DNA from: Arthonia radiata
Lineage: Eukaryota; Ascomycota; Arthoniomycetes; Arthoniales; Arthoniaceae
Length of the DNA stretch: 64,000 nucleotides
Assembly (NCBI GenBank): GCA_002989075.1
Contig: PSQN01000015.1
Span: 1,426,001 to 1,490,000, forward strand
Direction of reading: 5' to 3'
The position numbers and the translations under genes were made by a program. The notes under the pieces were generated by a model. It searched no databases and was not told the origin of the DNA. It saw nothing but the letters and a program-made list of their open reading frames with translations. Shown here one piece after another: positions 42,636-54,633 of this stretch (position 1 is the stretch's first letter; every line of letters starts with the position of its first letter).

Positions 42636-45607
42636 GAGGGGATTCAAGTATTCGGCGGGGGCCTTGATAGCCAGCGATACGTCTCCAGGATAAGAGCCTG
42701 ATCCGTGGTTCTGCAATGGTGCCCGCTAGAAGGCCTATGTATGGTAATCGTCAAAACTTCACCGAAAGGCGAATGGGATGCTCGTACGGTGAGCCCTACC
42801 GAAGGCTGTGCTGTGTGATACGGACGAATGCGAAGTAGCTTGTGTCAGTGACTGGCGCTATTCTGTGCGATGTAAAAGAGGCAGAGGGTTCAAATGTGGG
42901 AGCGAGGCAGCGAGGCGAAGGATTCTGCATGACGAGGCTTATTTTTGAGAGCGGACATCTTCAGACCGCACATCTTCCCCCGGACTCCAGTGTTTGACAA
43001 CCACCGTTCCGGATACTTATGCTTGTTGTACCCATACCTTGGCCGATCGTTTCAACGAAAAATCTCACAGCATTTGCAGACTTCGCATGAGGACTCAACT
43101 TCGGTCCACACTATATTCGGTAGTCGGACAGCTCGAGCCTATATGCGATCGTATGGTATGATCCAGCTATCGCAAGTGTGGACGATTATCAGCAGTCTCG
43201 TATGGAAGTAGTATGGAAGTAAAAGGGGCGCACAGCTTTGGGTGGGTAATCAACATCCTTGATGTGCCTTGCGTCTCACATTCGCGCAGATCATCTGAAG
43301 GATGCAGTCGGTATTTTCGCTTTTGGTTCTTGATTTAGAGTCTTTTCACAGTCGCAACAGTTTCGCGCTTACTTCATCAAGCCCTTTCAGATCCTGCCTT
43401 CGATTATTCGACCTTTCATGCTTGCCTAAGAAGTACTGACATGCGCTCATATCGCAGGAAAGCGAGGCTGGTGTAGTACGTCAACATGCAGATCTACCTC
43501 TTTAGCATGAGAGGTGTGGCCCGACTGCCTTGGAGTCTGGAACGTTGGGTATTGCGCGAGACTTCTCTACTAAGTACCGTCACTCCGCATGCTGCAAGTC
43601 AGCCTCGCTTAAGCCTTGGCAAACAGACTAGCATTAAAGAGGCAATCGCTTAGCCGCATTAGGTGACTTGAAGCAGCATGACCTCGGTAGTCAGCAGCCG
43701 TTTTGTTTATCACCGATGCAAAGGTCCTGCGTGCGTCGCCACTCTTCACGCTTCTAAATCACGGAGCAAGAGTACCTACCTGGCGATGAGACGCCATCAT
43801 ACATTGCTTCCAGCTGAAACGAGTTTTCCTGGCTCAGAATTAAGGGGTCTAAGAAGCTACTGCAGAAGGCCCTCGAGCTAGCAGCGGAACATTTTCGACC
43901 TACAAAGTAAGGTCGACGTCACCTTGAAACAGGGATCAGCCTCATCGAAAAGCATCCTCAAAAGGCCGCCTGGAAAAATTTTCAAAGTTCTCAAACCGCC
44001 AATGGCCCATACCTCCACGGAGCGAGAACATCAACTCTTGCGCCAGTATCCTCTTTTTGACAACGTATCACAGTCTTTGTGCCACAAGTGCCGTTGGCTA
44101 CATCGCGCACAGTGTCTTGATTGCAGCTTACTTATGTCAGAACCTTTTTGTGGGAACACAGCATTTCGCAGCTGTCCTGACGGCTGCGCAATGCGTTTAC
44201 ACCGTGGTCGATGCGTTTCAATCAGCGAAGAGGCCAGCCAGAAAACATTACTGAGATGGTCATAGGAGCTCCTCGAAACATTTCAACCACGATTAATTGA
44301 TGAAAAGCGGCTTCTGCTGGAGACGAATAGGCTCATGGCTTGGTGGAGCCCACCAGCCAGCATCCTAGTGGCTGTTGGCCCCTAACGCCAACATTCCGCT
44401 TTTGCCCACGCAGTTGCCAGAAATGGGCCCGTACCAGCGTTGACGCTGGGGGCCAGCAGCCGTCGGGATGCAAAGGCATAGCTAAGTCGACGCACTCTGT
44501 ACGTTCCGCAACACGCCGCATTCGTTCAACAGAAGCTCGCCCAATATCACTAAGCAGCTCCATCTCGATGCTAACACACACGGTTTGTTTAATCTATTTT
44601 CGTCTCATTCAAACCTCACTGCCCTTATATCCAGAAGCCTTTCGTCGGCCATTGTTCAAGATCACGATCGAGCGTCTGGTCGTTGTAATTTGGCCGTATC
44701 CCCCCGTATCCAAAAGCGGCTTAGCTAATCGCAAGCTGCGCGCATTGGACGAATACCCCACCATTCTGGTAGAACGCGCATCGCGACGATGGTCGTTTGG
44801 TCTCCACTGGCAGAATCTCATTCTTACCATAAAATCTTTCTTGTTTGCCGGAATAGCATTTCTTGCGCCTTCATTCTTTTGACAGGATCGAACTAGTTTT
44901 CCTTCACATTCGCTTGCCAAGTTCAATTAGCCGTCACATTGATCGCAGGAGTTTCACCTGCTCTACACGTCCCCGTCTCCGCTAGCGGAGAGGCTCTACT
45001 CGAGACACTGACCAGCCCCTAATCTTTGACCATCATGATTCTCTCTGCGAGGTCATTCCACTCCCTTTAATGACATCTCTCTCTCATCATGGCGGCCCGC
45101 CACTGAGGTGACTGAACCCTCTCGTCCAGGCGCACCCGCGTACCGAGCTTCGCCGCCCGTTTACGGCGGTGCTGCTCCTTGTCGAGTCTTCTCTTTTTCG
45201 CATTGGTCGCTACAACTTCCACCACTGTCCTTCCATTGCTCCAAGCCCACACTCGATTAAACGGTTATATCCGCAGAACCAATAGTAGCTGACTTCCAGT
45301 CTGACACATCAGGCCCACCGGCCTACCATCTCGACCTTTCAGCGGACTTTCGTCAGTTTGACACCCCCAGATCAGACTCTCGCAACACTCAGATTTGACG
45401 TCAGCCCACTGACCCCTCCGCCGGCGAGCCTGTACCTCTTTCCGCGTTGAATTGCCCTCAACACCTCGGTCGTCGACGACCGTCAACACGCGCACATTGG
45501 TCGTCGGCGTCTGACCACCGCGGTTTGTGAGCGTTGCTGTCTGGCCTCGTGCCACGCCGAAAGAAATGCGATCTAGATCAGAACGTGTCTCGCCTCGTCA
45601 TGCAGCA
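42636..45607. other. Three-kilobase gene-poor stretch in block 1
   Basis: The first 300 bp are the promoter of the HET-S homologue. A short piece (gaggcgaaggattctgcatgacgagg, about 42,912) resembles the matching position upstream of copy 2 (about 57,275). Frames at 43924-44265 and 44340-44882 have no recognisable features; the second overlaps an inverted repeat. Minus-strand frames at 45067-45555 are basic and unrecognised. The second block has a similar-sized gap. Confidence 0.4.
44360..44471. repeat. Imperfect palindrome, possible short MITE-like element
   Basis: Arms of 33 bp (44360-44392 and 44439-44471) are inverted copies of each other, starting gcatcc / ggatgc. They differ at about eight positions, all transitions. 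The loop is about 46 bp. No clear target-site duplication was seen. The transition-only differences suggest RIP acting on a once perfect hairpin. Confidence 0.6.
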
Positions 45608-46396
45608 ATGGCCCGCGATGGTGAATGGCAAACAGGGGTATCAGGGACTTCAGAAAACGATTTTTCTGAGTTCTCCACCACCGGTCCCGGCACCACCGTT
45701 GGTAAGCGCGTCGAAGATCAACGTGTGACAGTGGAGCAACACGTTCATGTTGCAAGACCTGGATCAAGAAGCGATAACAACGATAGCTCACCTTCGCAAC
45801 CGGTGATTGAAAGAGCTATAAGACCAGCCACTACTGCGTTTGCACAAACGACTCATTCGGGACAAGAGCATACCTCAATATCCGACGCCGGCGCTCAAGG
45901 TATCCCGGCAAGTGCTGCCTCCTCCAGCAGAGCTCAATTGCCCGCGGACGTCAGCGTTCAGAATAATTCAGCAAGTGGCGCCTTCCCCAGCAGAAGTCCT
46001 CCGCCCGCGGTCGCTGGCGCTCAGGCCACCGCCGCAAATGATGAAACCTCCGGCAGAGCTCAACAGCCCGCCGATTCCGTGACTTTTGCAGAGACCGATG
46101 TCGCACCCTCTCGACGCGACTCAGACACAGCAAACGGCTGTCCATTCATGAATGCGCATGGTCACACCGCGGAGGTCCCAAACATCATTGCTGACACACT
46201 TCAAGCCGATGGGAAACCACGTACTTTTCCGCTTTGGCTCCGCCGCCACTCGCACCGCTTCAAGCGTAATACTGTTGAGCGTAGTAGGGACGGAGCTCAG
46301 ACCATCACACGTCGAGCACCTCAAGCGTCTCGCGCATCCCGATATCACTCTATTCTTTGTTGCGTTTGCATTTGGTCGCGACACCAAGACGACTAA
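45608..46396 (+). CDS. Single-HRAM protein with disordered linker and basic C-terminal helix, copy 1
   Basis: 262 residues from the methionine of MARDGEWQTGV; an upstream in-frame ATG at 45566 would add 14 residues. The motif ENDFSEFSTTGPGTTVGKRV (residues 16-35) is a variant of the cluster motif and is followed by a beta-like segment VTVEQHVHV. About 150 residues of Ala/Ser/Thr/Gln-rich linker follow. A conserved amphipathic basic segment PLWLRRHSHRFKRNT plus VERSRDG comes near the end. The gene at 59,834-60,478 has the same order and the matching segment GWLRRHLRCFERKTARRSRD, so the two are paralogues. The offset between them (14.2 kb) equals that of the HET-S copies. The basic helix might contact membranes; that is inference. 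Confidence 0.6.
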   Translation: MARDGEWQTGVSGTSENDFSEFSTTGPGTTVGKRVEDQRVTVEQHVHVARPGSRSDNNDSSPSQPVIERAIRPATTAFAQTTHSGQEHTSISDAGAQGIPASAASSSRAQLPADVSVQNNSASGAFPSRSPPPAVAGAQATAANDETSGRAQQPADSVTFAETDVAPSRRDSDTANGCPFMNAHGHTAEVPNIIADTLQADGKPRTFPLWLRRHSHRFKRNTVERSRDGAQTITRRAPQASRASRYHSILCCVCIWSRHQDD

Positions 46397-48177
46397 GACG
46401 AATAGAGCGTGTTGTTGTCGTAGTGGCATCGAACGACCTCTGCTTTCTATACTGACGAAGTTGTGACGTCCCGTGGCACTCCTTGCGGACATGGTCTGCG
46501 TGCTGCCTCCACTGACTGACGCAGATTGCACACCAACCGACTGTTCTGATCATCATCCGACAAGTGTTCACTGACTCTTCTGATCCGGCATTTGCAACCC
46601 CGGCTTCACATCAAGATAGCTTCACCTGGGGTGGCGCGAACAGAAGTTCACAATACGACGTGAAAGCCTGTGAGGTGGTGCTTCCGAGGAGCAGTCTGCC
46701 GGAACTGTATCTCCCTCATAACTACGAAGAGTTGTGCAGTCATCTATCATTGTCAATACTCAGAACATAGCCTCAAAACATTGATCTCCTTTGTACAAAC
46801 TATGCATGTACGACTAGCAAGAACAAAATAACATCTCAAACCTTTCCCGACACTCTTCGCTGATAGTCAAGCACTGCTCGACGGGCTTGATGACCTGACA
46901 GTAGTGTTGTAGAGCCGCGCGGCCATGGGATCGAGCGCTGCCGCTCTACCAGCTTTATTTTGGCTACGCTGAATACCACGGCATTCCCTGCCCCACTTGT
47001 CATCATTCAGTGCGGGCGTGGCGCATGAAAACAACGAGCGTTGCAAATGCCTGCTAAGAGGTAGGGTCTTGTTTATCCTGACTTCTGAAGGCGAGGACTT
47101 GCCGCACTGAATGTCTTGCACGCCGGAGTCCTCGCCATATTGGTGCGAGTTGCAAAGACTAGCGCACGGTTGGTTCGCCAAGCGACAATTGACCCTCGTG
47201 TCGCCTCAACGAAGCTCTTTCAACTCTTTCTGCGGCAGCCAATGTCGCCATGAAGGCTGAACAAATCAATTCTCACCCAGAGATTGACTTACTTCGTCAG
47301 AGACGGGCGCAAATCGTCACTGAAGAAGCTATTGGTCTCAAATACTAACACACATGGCTACGTGATGAATGTCATGCATTTGTGTTCCTAATCTACGTAA
47401 CTACATAGGCAGAAAAGAAGATTCATGTGACCCCTCTGAGTCAGCTCGAGCTCCATTATCATCTCCGGTGATTTGACTGAGATGCATTGGAGACGCATGC
47501 GGCTGCACAGCCCCACATCAGATCGAACGATCTGGACAAGGTACCTATGTGTACCTACAGCCGGTTTCGCGGTCGAGTCATGGCATACGCGCCTGGCTGC
47601 CTGCTTGGGCAAGCCCAGCACAACAGGGTTGAGGTACCACAGCACGTCAACTGTCCCGTTCTCGAGCAAATTACATCTAATTTGGCTGGATTTGATATGG
47701 ACGGAGAGGTACCACTGCCCGTCCCCGCAAGGCATCCATTGCCTGATCTTTACCTACTAGTCTGCATCATGAATGCACCAATCGCAGACAACAGCAGACT
47801 AAGATGCGCTCCCTAACTCTGATGTGACTGAAACGTCTGTTGGTTGCGTCGGTATCGCTTGCCATCCATCGCTTTCATCGCCATTATAGCGCCCGGAACG
47901 ATTCACAATCATATCGCCTCGATCAAAAATTCAAAATCAAGGTCGGGATCACTGCCGAACTCAGCCTCGTCGGCTACACGGAAGCTGGACGCGCCGCTTG
48001 CTTCGGTAATGGATTATAGTATTGAGTGAAGTCAGCTTCAGCATCTCTGCAACGCTTCGCTGCTCTCGCCTCAGCAGAGCGCCTCCTTACCAGGTCCCCC
48101 CTATTGTTACACCATTTTCGTCTAACTCCAATCTCTATTGAAGCTCATACTTAGCTCTTATCATCCCGAGATTTTCA
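46397..48177. other. Gene-poor stretch with a dispersed repeat
   Basis: 1.8 kb. Short frames at 46564-46770 and 46867-47181 are not recognisable. A repeat shared with the 61.4-kb region lies at about 47,430-47,610. The last 200 bp should be the promoter of the next gene. Confidence 0.4.
47430..47610. repeat. Dispersed repeat, copy 1
   Basis: About 180 bp that aligns by eye with 61,355-61,560. Shared words include aaggtacctatgt versus gaggtacctatgt and cgagtcatggca in both, in the same order and spacing. The offset to the second copy is about 13.9 kb, consistent with the gene-level block duplication. It may be an old gene or transposon fragment. Confidence 0.6.
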
Positions 48178-48789
48178 ATGTCGCACAGTGGGCATAATTA
48201 TAGTTCTTTCGAAACCCAAGGCTCAGCCCAAATCGGTGATCAGCATACCTACGACCACAGCCGAAGGGACAGTGACACGTTGAGTTTCGAAAAGCATTAC
48301 CATACTCATACCCACAACCATTATTACAGCAGCGACTCAGAGGACGACCACAGCCACTCGAAGCACACAGAAGAACGCAGCCGCTCAAGATACACATACC
48401 AAATCCTAAACAAGTCACCTCGCGGCCCAGATGACGATGACAGTGGGTCCGAGGATGGGGATGTCAGTGACGGGACTCTCAGTGACGAGACGCAAGCAGC
48501 TAGTAACTCTGAGCTGGAAGAAGAGACGGGAGATGGCGATCGAGAAGACAACAACGAGGAAAGCGACTCCCCGATCCTCCGTGACGACGAACAAGCGAGC
48601 CCAACTGACAGTAACAGAAATGGGCCCTTCGTCGCCGACGACGAGCCGGACGAGGACAAAAACTCAGGCGCCTGCCCACTCTGTGGGTTAGACCTATTCA
48701 ACCTCCCGCGCGAAACGCAGGCTCCATGTGACTATTGCTACGAGCATAAAGCGCGCTTTGAGCGTTTACCCGATCATCTTCTGTTCTAA
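48178..48789 (+). CDS. N-terminal HRAM protein with His-rich segment, acidic region and C4 knuckle
   Basis: 203 residues, intronless. The motif is at the very N-terminus: GHNYSSFETQGSAQIGDQH (residues 5-23), close to the motif of the next gene. It is followed by a beta-like, His-rich stretch FEKHYHTHTHNHYY. An acidic/Ser-rich disordered middle part (about residues 80-155) comes next. The C-terminus holds a compact CPLCGLDLFNL...CDYC segment, four cysteines that could bind zinc. An N-terminal amyloid motif is typical of NLR receptors that trigger HET-S, but here it is joined to a short non-NLR protein. Its function is unknown. Confidence 0.65.
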   Translation: MSHSGHNYSSFETQGSAQIGDQHTYDHSRRDSDTLSFEKHYHTHTHNHYYSSDSEDDHSHSKHTEERSRSRYTYQILNKSPRGPDDDDSGSEDGDVSDGTLSDETQAASNSELEEETGDGDREDNNEESDSPILRDDEQASPTDSNRNGPFVADDEPDEDKNSGACPLCGLDLFNLPRETQAPCDYCYEHKARFERLPDHLLF

Positions 48790-49532
48790 GATTGCGGTAT
48801 CTGCTGTGGAACAAGCGACGGCTGTCTTGGCGTCTCTTGATCTGAGTTGTTTTCGTCAGCCGCCCCTACCTAGGGGTAGTCAGCAGTGCAGTCGAGGCTG
48901 TAGCGGGACGAGTGTTAACTAGACTGGAAAGCGAAATTGACACTGCTGACTTTACAAAGACCAAAGTGTAGTGCCAGCCTACCAACGCAAGAAAGGGGGT
49001 GAGCGGCCTGCGAATTGCAGAGGAGTCACAGAAATCTGCAGACGGTCTTGTTAAGTGTACACCTGAAGATGCTGCGGAGTGACGGTATGAAAAGATGTTC
49101 CTTGACACGACTTTGATGGGTCTGGGTTTGGAGCAGGTATCAACCGGATGGTGGTTCAGTGATCGATGTTCGAAGGCGGGAGACAACACATGTTAACCTC
49201 ATATAAACCTCAAAAGTAAGCAACTCATTGACGCACTCTGCTATTCACATTAGCGCGCACCTGTGTCTGCAGACAAGGGATGCCTTACAAACTAGCTCAC
49301 TCCGTCTACAAAACGTTCCAGCCAACAATACAACGCCTCAAGCGAAAGCGCTGCACACAAATATCTTTCAGCCGCTCCACCACCCGTCCTATTACAACAA
49401 CCTCGTCCAACCCCTTCTTGATCTTTCTTCACGAAGCAATAGTGACACTGATACCAAGGCCACCTCCATACATCCCGCAGCCACCTACAATGGGCTTAAG
49501 TCGCTCTCAACACCGCTTCCAACGAGCATAAT
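48790..49532. other. Intergenic stretch between the two His-rich motif genes
   Basis: 0.74 kb without a recognisable gene. A plus-strand frame at 49228-49647 overlaps the next gene in another frame and is Thr/Pro-rich by composition only. Confidence 0.35.
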
Positions 49533-49748
49533 ATGTCCAACGCGAACGAAGGCCACATATACAAAGACTTCGGCACTCAGGGCTCCGCCCAACTCGGTGA
49601 CCACCACGACCGAAGCCCCCGCAATAGCCATGATGCCGGCGGCGTGACCATCAAGTTCGGCGGCACGCACCATCGTCACCATCACCACTACGGCGGCGAG
49701 GAGAAACCCGCATACAGCTGTTCAAAGGATGGGTCAGAGACCAAGTGA
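49533..49748 (+). CDS. Short N-terminal HRAM protein with poly-His segment
   Basis: 71 residues. It begins MSNANEGHIYKDFGTQGSAQ and continues LGDHH, so the motif (residues 7-25) is at the N-terminus and nearly identical in its core (TQGSAQ[IL]GD) to that of the gene 1.4 kb upstream. A segment GGVTIKFGGTHHRHHHHYGG follows, again matching the His-rich second segment of the neighbour. An overlapping frame (49745-49933) continues with protein-like composition (EMYSGLHRDETGESWITENK), so an unrecognised intron or a decayed 3' end is possible. Function unknown. Confidence 0.55.
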   Translation: MSNANEGHIYKDFGTQGSAQLGDHHDRSPRNSHDAGGVTIKFGGTHHRHHHHYGGEEKPAYSCSKDGSETK

Positions 49749-51719
49749 GCCTGGCCGTCTCGAATGAAGCTGAGCGACGAGGTGAAGAATTGAGGGTCGC
49801 GAAACAGGAGTGTAGTGAGGGGTATGGGATGTGGTGCTACCAGCTGGAGATGTACAGTGGCTTGCATCGCGATGAGACGGGGGAGAGCTGGATCACGGAG
49901 AACAAGCTGAAGAATTGGACACCATGGTGTTGACTAGGCGGAGGGCATGAATTAGATCGCGTCGCGGCATCAACGGACCACAACAGATCCTGGTCCGCAT
50001 GACCTTTATTTGCGGGCTTATGTGGAAAATAAGAATTTTGCTGTCTCTGATAGCGAGGCCACTGCGTTGAGGTGTATCGAAGATTTGTCTGCATTTTTCC
50101 TGGACAGCCACCGCCATGCTGTGCATTGGACGGTTGCTGATGCAGTAGTGAGGATTGATGCGATATGCAGAACAAGGCAAGAGGACGACTACACGCTCCG
50201 AGCTTCGCAAAGATGAAACGCGGGTGAAGGAGAATGCGCCAATGCAAGCAATAAATGCACCCCCTGTCTGTGGGTTCCAATCAGGGAACTCTGGGGCGTT
50301 TATGGCCCGCCAACCCCCTAAAATATCTTCAAGACGGCCCCCAAACTGTTGCTGTTCCGGTGCACAATTCAATCTGGCTCGGCAAGTTTGCGCGGCATAC
50401 CTATCTCACCTCATCATATTTCCTATTCAAGCGATCGTGAGTATTGAACTTTCCCCTTCGTCTCATCGTGCTCCTCCTGGGTCGTGCTGTATCGTCCTTG
50501 ATTGACCTTGATTGACTGGCATGTAGGGGCATATGCGATTGCGTCTCACTACGAAAATTACGACGTATCGCAACAGTTTCTAAAGCCTCATGGATTGGAC
50601 GCGATGCAACCCTCGCTAGCCCTCGGGCTCTGTTCACGAGCAGTCTAGATGCCTTAAAGGCGGTCGAGCGCTCTTCTGGTTCATCTTCTTGGAAATACAT
50701 CGGAAGTTCTGAGAGATAGCTGTTTGACATTGTCCTCTCTAGCATGTCTGTTTGAATGAAGCACCAGTTAGTATACGAGCATTACGTCAGATGCAGGCAG
50801 GCTACGTTTTTCACACGGACGTTGGCACACGCTTTCATAGGTCTAAGCAGAGCCGTCTATTCTGGCGAAACTATTGCTGTTGTAATGGACCTCCGGCAAT
50901 CAGGCGGAGAAGACGCAGACGGAGGTGTGGCGTTGCATGGGATGACCCTTGGCTGCTCTGTCTTGAGGCCTTTAGGAATGTACAGAGTCTTCAAAAATTG
51001 GGGTAGCTTTGGGGAGAATGATGCGACAGTACGCACGCAGAATCGAGAGGAAGTCGCTGGGTTGCGACTGGGGGCGCTTAGCAGTATTTACAGAGATCAA
51101 CGCGCCTTACAGCTGATTTGTTTGAAATAATGGTATAGTGTGCGTTATATCGAGCAATGCGGAAGCCACACTCAGTTGTAGACCAGAACTTGAGCATTTA
51201 CTATACGAAAAGACCAAACTTTCGTGCTTGCTACCGCACGACTACACCATCTGAACGTGGAGAGCGCTGCGTTGAGATGCAGCTGGGAAAGATTTGCAGA
51301 GTACGAAGAGCTTTGTATATGCGGACGAACATTGATTTGACCTGGAGATAGATATACGCTTTCTGCGTCGACAGTGTATGGCGACCGCATCATGACGATC
51401 TATGGAAAAGTGACTTTTGTGCTATGTAAACCGAAATGCTTTTGTACTGTGAAAGGATCATAAACAACTTTGCCACGCCGATGAAGTCTCCATTGACTGC
51501 CATGTGCGCTGAGACTGTGTATGACAATATGACTGAGCGAGTTATCCACAAGGAAGCCGACCGACCCTTTGCTCGCGCATAAGACGCGAAGTTCCAGACA
51601 CGTGACTGGCAGCATCGAGCTCTTGATATTCCCCTGAGACGTCGTTAGGGATCGATTGTCGTGCGTTGGTGGCGAAAACATCGTTATTGGAGAAACGTGT
51701 AGGTGAATAGACCGCCTGA
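49749..51719. other. Gene-poor stretch between the two blocks
   Basis: Two kilobases. The best frame is minus-strand 50401-50745 (114 codons from an ATG, starting MLERTMSNSYLSELPMYF, basic in its second half); it resembles nothing I know. A plus-strand frame at 50756-51130 is also unrecognised. Confidence 0.35.
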
Positions 51720-52536
51720 TTATTTCTGAGGGATATTGACTGATATTGTACGGACGTTGGGGCATGCGAGGATGATATTCGGCCCTGCTCCAGAGGTCAC
51801 CACCTGCGGATGCGTATTAGGTCCCGGGACCGCCTCCGAAGTCTGGTGCGATGGCCTTGTAGTGTCTGTTCCGCCTTGCTCTGGTTCGTTCGTGGATATT
51901 GAGTGATGTCTTGACGCTTCTCCCCCATGCGTAAACGTTGCGAGAGGAATGTTTGTGGATTCGACAGCGTCAGAAATATGCTGTGTCGGCTTTTCGGGGT
52001 GCGTGAAACCTTGCTCTAGTTCCATTGTGGTCAGTGGACGATGGGAGGAGGAGTTCTGTTCAGGCGTAGATGTTGTGCGTGAAGCACTTGCGGCCCGAAC
52101 GGCGGTGAAATTCTCTTGTGATAGCTTTTCCATCTCTGTATCGCCTTGCGCCGTCTCGCTGCTAGATCCTGTATGATGCTGCGATGTGCTCTCTTCATGC
52201 TGAGATTCTGTAGAAGAAACTCGCGGGGCCTCAAAGGCCTCAGAATTTGAGGTGGGAAAGGTTTCGCGCTTTTTGGTCTGCAAGATTAGTCCAAGACCAT
52301 CGACTCTTTGCCTTGTGACTCACGGATGGACGTCGTTGCTCGCGCTGCTGTTCGCTTTTCGTTCCACTTCCTGGATTGAAATTCATGCTGTTGTCGTTAC
52401 CCTGAAAAACATTCGAGTTAAATGCAAGCAAGGCGTACACCTGCCGATTAGGGGGATCGTTGTTGCCTGTCGCGGGGCTGGGGGTATTGTCGTTGGGCTC
52501 CGAGGGGCGGTCAGTATCAGATGCTGATTGAGACAT
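51720..52536 (-). CDS. Low-complexity protein with Asn-rich motif, block 2 counterpart of the 37.8-kb gene
   Basis: Two exons (52536-52324, 52277-51720; 46-bp intron, gtgagt donor, gactaat branch, cttgcag acceptor) encode 256 residues. The N-terminal part has AFNSNVFQGNDNSMNFNPGS (about residues 39-58), an Asn-rich motif resembling IFNGGNCNHNTF of the 37.8-kb gene. Almost all the rest is Ser/Thr/Glu/Gln/Pro-rich and likely disordered, and the C-terminus is NIILACPNVRTISVNIPQK. It lies in the same orientation and relative position as the 37.8-kb gene, 14.2 kb further on. Beyond the motif I cannot align the two. No known domain. Confidence 0.55.
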
Positions 52537-54633
52537 TGTGGACGGGTCTGCAGCGCTGTGAAGGGTGTCTAAACAAGCAGAACGGTAGTAACAACAGATA
52601 ACGAGACAGGAGCGTTCAAAAGCTTTCGAGACAGCCGAGGAAAGAGGGAATAGACGCGAAGGAGAGAGCGCGCCGGGTGACACAAGAGAGGAAAGGGAAC
52701 GTCCTCACTTGAAAGAGGGTAGTGGGTGTCGACAACTTTAGTGTGAGACGTGCCATTGGCTCCGTCGATCGATGCGTGTGGGCGTGTCCGTGTCGCATGT
52801 TCGAGAACCGCGCGAATACCGCTGCTGTCCCGACCCGACACCCCTCGCAGAGCCGCAAAGTGGCTCCTCAAGACCCGTATGAGGCAGGATTTTACCTGGG
52901 TCGCACAAACGATGAAATCGTGGGCTTATGATTATGCTGGCTAGTGCACACCGGAGATCTTTAGGCGTTTGGGGCCCCAATGGGAGCCGCGTTGGGCAAG
53001 ATCTAGCGGTAACTGCCGGCGTCGGGCCCCCCTGATCGTCAGGCAGATAACATTGAACTATTTACCCACCTCCGTTGCTTATGGACTTCACGTCTTCATC
53101 GATCGGCTGTGTTTTGCGCGCTTGGCTTGCTTGTGTAGGCGTGATCTGATCAAGCGCATAGACCGGTGGTTTACGTAGAGTCACAGGACTCATGTCTCCA
53201 GAGACAAGAGTGTACAGTAAGTCACTCACCTTCTGCAGCTTGTGGGCGAGCAAGAACGGACTCCGTACCAAGAAAGCACAGGAGAAGTTCCAACCAATCT
53301 CCACGTGGGGTGAGTTCAGACGGACACTAAGGCCGATAACCGCCTGCTGGCGCGTGGTGCTGTTCGGCGTTCGCTCCAATTTTGTAATGACAGGCCGTTC
53401 GAGCTCACCAAACCGCTTATAGTAGGCGGAAGCTTCGGCTTCTGCGGCTGTTCCCATATGCTGATGTTGCCGAGCTCTTCTAGGACCGCTTCTGTTGTTG
53501 CTCGCTTGTGCTTCACTGACCACCACCACCATGAATGCGTTCCAGATAAATCCATGGGGGCTTGAACACCTTGTTATTTACGCACTCACTTGAGATACTG
53601 CGCTCTGCTGAGCTCGCAGCTCAATGATTGATACAACCCGTTCATAGCGTCATGCTCCTCTTTCGAATGACGAACCAAGCCGGGCTTTAGAGTTGTGAGA
53701 TCAAGGCGCACCTGCAACACTCACCCCTATGCAGCGCAGGAATGTCCAGCCATCTTTACGATACTCAGAGGCAAAACTTGCGACAGATATAGAGACGGAA
53801 TAAATTGGCATGAAGTCAGAACGACGACATCTGTTTTAAGGAAATACCGGACTAACTCGCCGATCTGCACCCTTGCGTTAGAGAAACGCCCAATGTACCT
53901 GGTTGCAGGACGCACGCGGAGGATCCCAGCGCCCTGTCAGAAGCGCTTGGCCCGCGTCTGCGGCGGTCTGACCCTTCTCAAGATTTCCTTCACATTGCAT
54001 TCTCCCGTCGTCGTTGTTAAAGTACAGGTCAGCTCCAGTTGAAGACTTGCAGTGACACATGCCGAGAGCATTGTGCTTGCGACCTCGTTTGCTGATGCCA
54101 TATCCGTTTTCCGACTTGCTCACTGACCTGACCCATGACGAGGAGTTGCACTCCCAGGTGTAGCTTTTGTAGCGAATCTGTAGCGAATCTCTTCCTGGTA
54201 CGTACCGCCCACATACCGAGCCTGCCGCATTGCATGACGCTTTCGTCTCGAAGATGCATTGTCTCCACGAATGGCAGCATAGGTCATGGCCAACGATGAG
54301 CCAAGCTGCTGCCTTGCGACAGCTCGAAGCTTGAGGCAGATGACATGCAAGAAGGATTCAGTCCGACGAAACACGAGTCTGCAGATACAATGTACATTGC
54401 GAAGCCGCTCAAAGCAAGCCTGCGAATCACAGGTCTGGGCTGGGCGAATTTCCGACTAGCCTCCCTCTTGTATTGGCGGTTTATAATAGCTACTTGGCCG
54501 ACCATCAGTAGGCAGATTGGGCTCGGACGCAATCCTCGGCCTCCGCCCAACATATACATAATGGCTGACATGCACCGTACTCGTCGCACGGGTCCCAATG
54601 TACAATCAGACGTCTTTTTCCACAATTCTTCTC
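52537..54633. other. Gene-poor stretch in block 2
   Basis: Two kilobases upstream of the second diverged HeLo gene. A minus-strand frame at 53062-53532 includes YYKRFGELERPVITKLERT and VEIGWNFSCAFLVRSPFLL, ending in a good donor (cagaaggtgagt). It could be an exon of an unrecognised gene. No function can be given. Confidence 0.35.

Noticed and set aside
42880-42910. tRNA-like piece (ggttcaaat near a GC-rich stem)
   Set aside because: No complete cloverleaf with acceptor and anticodon arms could be formed. No tRNA was convincingly seen anywhere in the window.
44340-44882. 180-codon plus-strand frame
   Set aside because: It starts inside an imperfect palindrome and mixes unrelated compositions. 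No known features, so not called a gene.
51172-51393. Short minus-strand frames around 51.2-51.8 kb as further motif genes
   Set aside because: None contains the glycine-spaced motif, and they overlap other frames without recognisable features.
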